Below, one piece after another: positions 6,116-8,829 of a stretch of DNA of 8,829 bases. The translations under genes and the position numbers were made by a program. Position 1 is the stretch's first letter. The number at the start of each line of letters is the position of its first letter. The DNA comes from Sphingomonas paucimobilis (GTDB lineage: Bacteria; Pseudomonadota; Alphaproteobacteria; Sphingomonadales; Sphingomonadaceae), in NCBI GenBank assembly GCA_945860425.1, contig CAMAQU010000058.1:1-8829 (forward strand). Reading direction: 5' to 3'. The notes beneath the pieces were generated by a model. The model had not been told where the DNA came from, ran no database searches, and was given only the letters and a program-made list of their open reading frames with translations.

Positions 6116-7231
6116 ATGGTTTATGATGTCGCGATTATCGGGTCTGGCATGGCAGGCGCAAGCCTGGCGGCGGCGCTTGCGCCCCAGATGCGCGTGCTCA
6201 TCATCGAGATGGAGGAACGGCCCGGTTATCACGCCACGGGCCGATCTGCGGCCTTTTGGAATGAAACCTATGGCGGCCCGCTGGTTCAGCCACTCACGAC
6301 GGCATCCGGCCCGTTTCTGGAAAACCCACCTGCTGCGTTTGCGGATAACGGATTTCTTCTGCGCCGCGGCGCATTGATGATTGGTCGAACCGGGGACGGA
6401 GCGTTAGAGACACAATTTCATAAGGATTTTGAAGGGTCAGGCGTTCGCCTCTCCACTTTGGGTCGGTCCGAGATGGAAGAGAGAATCCCCGGTTTGCGTC
6501 CGTCGTGGGACCGCGCGGTCTGGGAAGCCAATACCGCCGATGTGGATGTGGCAGCGCTTCATCAGGCCTATGTGCGCGCCGCACAGCGGGCTGGGGTGGA
6601 GATCGCGCTGCGCCAACCGGTGTCTGAGCTCCAGCGCGACGCGAAGGGCGTTTGGACGATCACATCCCCAAACGGCACATGGCGTGCGGCACGCATAATC
6701 AATGCAGCGGGGGCTTGGGCCAGCGATGTGGCGCAGATGGCAGGTGCGCTGCCTATTCAGATTCAGCCCTTACGCCGGACAATGGTTCAACTGCGTTTGG
6801 GCTGCGATATCCCCATGGATCTGCCGCTCACCATCGATCTGGCCGGGCGGTTTTACTTCAAGCCGGAAGGGCCAAGGCGGCTTTGGCTCAGTCCGCATGA
6901 TGAAACGCCTTCAATCGCCTGTGATGCCGCGCCAGAGGAAGTCGATGTCGCCCGCGCCATTGATGAATTGCAGCACGTGGTGGATTGGCCGATTGAGGCG
7001 GTGGAGCGCCGCTGGGCCGGGCTGCGCAGCTTTGCTCCAGATCGCGCGCCCGTGTTCGGAGAAGATCCGTCCTGCGCCGGTTTTTATTGGTGTGCGGGGC
7101 AAGGGGGCTTTGGCATCCAAACGGCCCCCGCCATTGCCGCGCTTCTTGCGGCAGAGATTTTGGGTGTGTCTCCAGATGCGCCTTATGACGGGATTGATCC
7201 CGCGCCTTATCGACCCGCGCGGTTTAGCTGA
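6116..7231 (+). CDS. FAD-dependent oxidoreductase, DAO family, D-arginine dehydrogenase-like
   Basis: This 371-residue flavoprotein begins with a Rossmann FAD motif, VYDVAIIGSGMAGASLAAAL (GxGxxG at 9-14), with Glu31 at the end of the second strand for ribose binding. It continues with RPGYHATGRSAA (35-46), INAAGAW, RWAGLRSF (Arg304) and AGQGGFGIQTAP (327-338). The arrangement closely follows Pseudomonas aeruginosa D-arginine dehydrogenase as I recall it, and the protein is about the same length. The carboxylate-binding Arg and Tyr52 are kept, but the positions equivalent to His48, Thr50 and the guanidinium-binding Glu87 are Phe47, Asn49 and Ala86. A D-amino acid or other alpha-substituted acid is therefore a likely substrate, but arginine specificity is not supported. 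ATG 6116 is chosen because the motif starts immediately; TTG 6089 lies inside the upstream hairpin. There is no clear Shine-Dalgarno. The 3' end overlaps convergent rnhA by 8 bp. Confidence 0.88.
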   Translation: MVYDVAIIGSGMAGASLAAALAPQMRVLIIEMEERPGYHATGRSAAFWNETYGGPLVQPLTTASGPFLENPPAAFADNGFLLRRGALMIGRTGDGALETQFHKDFEGSGVRLSTLGRSEMEERIPGLRPSWDRAVWEANTADVDVAALHQAYVRAAQRAGVEIALRQPVSELQRDAKGVWTITSPNGTWRAARIINAAGAWASDVAQMAGALPIQIQPLRRTMVQLRLGCDIPMDLPLTIDLAGRFYFKPEGPRRLWLSPHDETPSIACDAAPEEVDVARAIDELQHVVDWPIEAVERRWAGLRSFAPDRAPVFGEDPSCAGFYWCAGQGGFGIQTAPAIAALLAAEILGVSPDAPYDGIDPAPYRPARFS

Positions 7232-7673
7232 CGCTTTCCAGCAGGGCGGCATTGCTCGCCAATTGATCGGCGCGTTCATTATCGGGGTCGCCTGAATGGC
7301 CTTTCACCCAGCGCCAGTCGATCTTATGCGCTTTGCTGGCAGCCAATAATTCCTGCCAAAGATCCGCATTCTTGACCGGCTTTTTATCGGCGGTGCGCCA
7401 GCCATTGCGCTGCCAGCCGTGGATCCATTTGGTGATGCCGTCGCGCACATAGGCGCTGTCGGTTTCCAGAACGACATGGCAAGGTCGGTTCAGCGCCTTG
7501 AGGCCCTGGATGGCGGCCATCAACTCCATTCGGTTATTGGTCGTTGCAGGATCGCTGCCCGATAATTCCTTCTCCACGCCGTTAAAGCGCATCAACACCC
7601 CCCAGCCGCCGGGGCCGGGATTGCCTTTGCAGGCGCCATCTGTGGCGATTTTGACGCTGGGGAGATCACTCAC
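7224..7673 (-). CDS. rnhA: Ribonuclease HI
   Basis: This 149-residue enzyme cuts the RNA strand of RNA-DNA hybrids, removing R-loops and replication primers in the cytoplasm. The complete fold is visible: ATDGACKGNPGPGGWG at 10-25, TTNNRMELMAAI at 44-55, LETDSAYV at 69-76, WRWVKGHSGDPDNERADQLA at 120-139. The metal-binding carboxylates are Asp12, Glu50, Asp72 and Asp136, with His126 as the mobile catalytic histidine. Each is two residues beyond E. coli Asp10, Glu48, Asp70, Asp134 and His124. A GTG start at 7673 is chosen because it overlaps the thrB stop as GTGA and gives the normal length; the longer frame upstream lies inside thrB. Only a weak CTGGAG at 7687-7692 precedes it, so translation probably depends on coupling to thrB. 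It is the last gene of an ispH-thrB-rnhA series. Confidence 0.95.
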   Translation of the reverse strand: MSDLPSVKIATDGACKGNPGPGGWGVLMRFNGVEKELSGSDPATTNNRMELMAAIQGLKALNRPCHVVLETDSAYVRDGITKWIHGWQRNGWRTADKKPVKNADLWQELLAASKAHKIDWRWVKGHSGDPDNERADQLASNAALLESVS

Positions 7674-8608
7674 GGCTGGGCGTAATGCTCCAGACGGGCC
7701 AGATAGGCGAGCGGGTCTTTGCGGGTCACAAGTGCATCGGCCGGGGTGTTGAGCCAATCCCATGCGCGCGTCAGAAGAAAACGCAGGCACGCCCCGCGCG
7801 CCAATATGGGAAAGGCCGACCGTTCAGCCTCGGTCAGTCCAAAGCTGATTTCATAACCAGCGATAAGCGCATCTCCGACAGCGGGCACATAGATGTTGCT
7901 GGCGGCATCAAAGCTCCAAGAGCTATGCGTGACGGCAAGGTCCCATGCGCGGATTTCCGTGCAGGCAAAGTAGAAATCAATGACCGCACACACCTGATCC
8001 CCCGACATTAAGACGTTGTCGGGAAACAGATCGGCATGGATGACGCTGCGCGCGAGGTCTTTGGGCCAATGTGTCTCCAAGAACGCGCATTCCGCCGCCA
8101 CCCGCGCCTTCAAGCCAGGCTGGATCTTATCAAGATCATCGCCGCACCGCTTGGCCAGATCATACCAACCCTCTGGGCCAAGCGTATTGGCGCGATCAAG
8201 CGGGAAGTCGGCCAGTGCTTGGTGAAGCTGACCCAAGGCCTTGCCCGTTGAGAGCGCCTGAGCGGGCGTGGGGTGCGATACGGAGAGGCCGGGCATGAAG
8301 GCCATCATCGCCATGGCTTTTCCCTGACGCGTGATTGTGCCGCTGCCATCGCGCGCCTTAAGCGCCGCTGGCACCGGGCATCCGCGCGCCACAAGATGAT
8401 CAATCATCCCAAGAAAGAACGGTAAATCATTGATATCGACACGTTTTTCATAAACGGTGAAGATAAATCGGCCCTTGTCTGTCTCGACCAGATAATTGCT
8501 GTTCTCAACCCCTTCGGCGATCCCTTTGGCAGAGCGGAGTTCGCCCGCATCAAAGGCGCGCACATAATCTGCCATGTCTTCGGCAGCGATATGGGTATAG
8601 ACGGCCAT
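7670..8608 (-). CDS. thrB: Homoserine kinase, kinase-fold (type II) ThrB
   Basis: This 312-residue protein phosphorylates homoserine with ATP to O-phosphohomoserine, the precursor of threonine. It belongs to the aminoglycoside-phosphotransferase-like (APH/choline kinase) fold used by alphaproteobacteria and pseudomonads, not the GHMP-kinase ThrB of enteric bacteria. Visible marks are GIAEGVENSNYLVET (29-43, nucleotide loop), FIFTVYEKR (48-56, with the Lys/Glu region), the Brenner motif HADLFPDN (His191, Asp193, Asn198), and the metal-binding Asp211 in IDFYFAC (210-216). The C-terminal block LRFLLTRAWDWLN is typical of PRK05231-type homoserine kinases. The ATG at 8608 lies one base after the ispH stop, and the thrB stop overlaps the rnhA GTG. 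Such spacing, plus the common alphaproteobacterial ispH-thrB-rnhA order, supports one transcript. No damage is seen. Confidence 0.95.
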   Translation of the reverse strand: MAVYTHIAAEDMADYVRAFDAGELRSAKGIAEGVENSNYLVETDKGRFIFTVYEKRVDINDLPFFLGMIDHLVARGCPVPAALKARDGSGTITRQGKAMAMMAFMPGLSVSHPTPAQALSTGKALGQLHQALADFPLDRANTLGPEGWYDLAKRCGDDLDKIQPGLKARVAAECAFLETHWPKDLARSVIHADLFPDNVLMSGDQVCAVIDFYFACTEIRAWDLAVTHSSWSFDAASNIYVPAVGDALIAGYEISFGLTEAERSAFPILARGACLRFLLTRAWDWLNTPADALVTRKDPLAYLARLEHYAQP

Positions 8609-8609
8609 C

Positions 8610-8829
8610 CTATTCCGTTAGCTTGCGGGGAAGCTTAAAGACAATGTCTTCGTCCGCTGTTTTTACCTGCTCTTCGATGACATCAAAGCGTTCCCGCAGG
8701 CAGTCAACCACTTCGCGGACCAGCAATTCTGGGGCAGATGCACCCGCGGTTAGGCCAAGCGTTGCTGCGCCGCCAAGCCAATCAAAATCCACTTCACTTC
8801 CCCGCTGAACAAGTCGGGCGGGAACACCA
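8610..8829 (-). CDS. ispH: 4-hydroxy-3-methylbut-2-enyl diphosphate reductase, C-terminal end (partial)
   Basis: The frame runs off the right edge and ends at TAG 8612-8610, giving the last 72 residues. They read as the IspH C-terminus: VPARLVQRGSEVDFDWLGG, then the substrate-binding LGLTAGASAPELLVREVV block, then IEEQVKTADEDIVFKLPRKL. IspH is an iron-sulfur enzyme that makes IPP and DMAPP in the last MEP-pathway step. The cluster-binding cysteines lie in the missing part. It is the first visible member of the minus-strand series and ends one base before thrB. Confidence 0.93.
   Translation of the reverse strand, partial: GVPARLVQRGSEVDFDWLGGAATLGLTAGASAPELLVREVVDCLRERFDVIEEQVKTADEDIVFKLPRKLTE

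Noticed and set aside
6081..6377. A 98-codon plus-strand frame overlapping the start of the oxidoreductase gene
   Set aside because: It begins with TTG in the hairpin loop and covers the conserved FAD-binding motif in another frame, so it is a shadow.
7674..7790. An rnhA start 39 codons further upstream, inside thrB
   Set aside because: The extra residues are out-of-frame thrB sequence. GTG 7673 gives a normal-length RNase HI and a GTGA overlap with the thrB stop.

Overview
The window looks like ordinary chromosomal sequence from an alphaproteobacterium, most likely Sphingomonadales. The evidence is the glyQ-glyS-ppdK order, the ispH-thrB-rnhA order with the kinase-fold (type II) homoserine kinase, the two small split DUF1214/DUF1254 proteins, and moderately high GC with tightly packed genes. 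The lineage is inferred from gene content and order, because no rRNA or other marker is present.

The left two thirds is read on the plus strand. It starts with the last codons of glyQ (glycyl-tRNA synthetase alpha). One base later comes glyS (beta subunit, 74-2176), then ppdK (pyruvate, phosphate dikinase, 2226-4883). Next is a translationally coupled pair of small, probably membrane-anchored periplasmic proteins, DUF1214 (4954-5532) and DUF1254 (5529-6047). After a perfect 13-bp hairpin comes a FAD-dependent oxidoreductase of the DAO/D-arginine dehydrogenase-like group (6116-7231). The right part is read on the minus strand as the tight series ispH (partial) > thrB > rnhA, with a 1-nt gap and then a GTGA overlap. 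rnhA converges on the oxidoreductase gene and their 3' ends overlap by 8 bp.

Most genes are core metabolism: charging tRNA-Gly, interconverting pyruvate and PEP, the last step of the MEP isoprenoid pathway, homoserine phosphorylation for threonine, and removal of RNA-DNA hybrids. No defence system, CRISPR array, tRNA, rRNA or transposase gene is visible.

The most unusual feature is inside glyS. A 104-bp dispersed-type palindromic element with perfect 27-bp inverted arms (1186-1212 and 1263-1289) sits in the coding region and is read through in frame. It adds about 35 residues with the tell-tale VIPAKAGIQ and SRLRGND translations to an otherwise intact and presumably essential enzyme. I see no new multi-gene system. 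Secondary points are the matching two-cysteine layout of the DUF1214/DUF1254 pair, the altered substrate-site residues of the oxidoreductase, and two intergenic hairpins without U-tracts.
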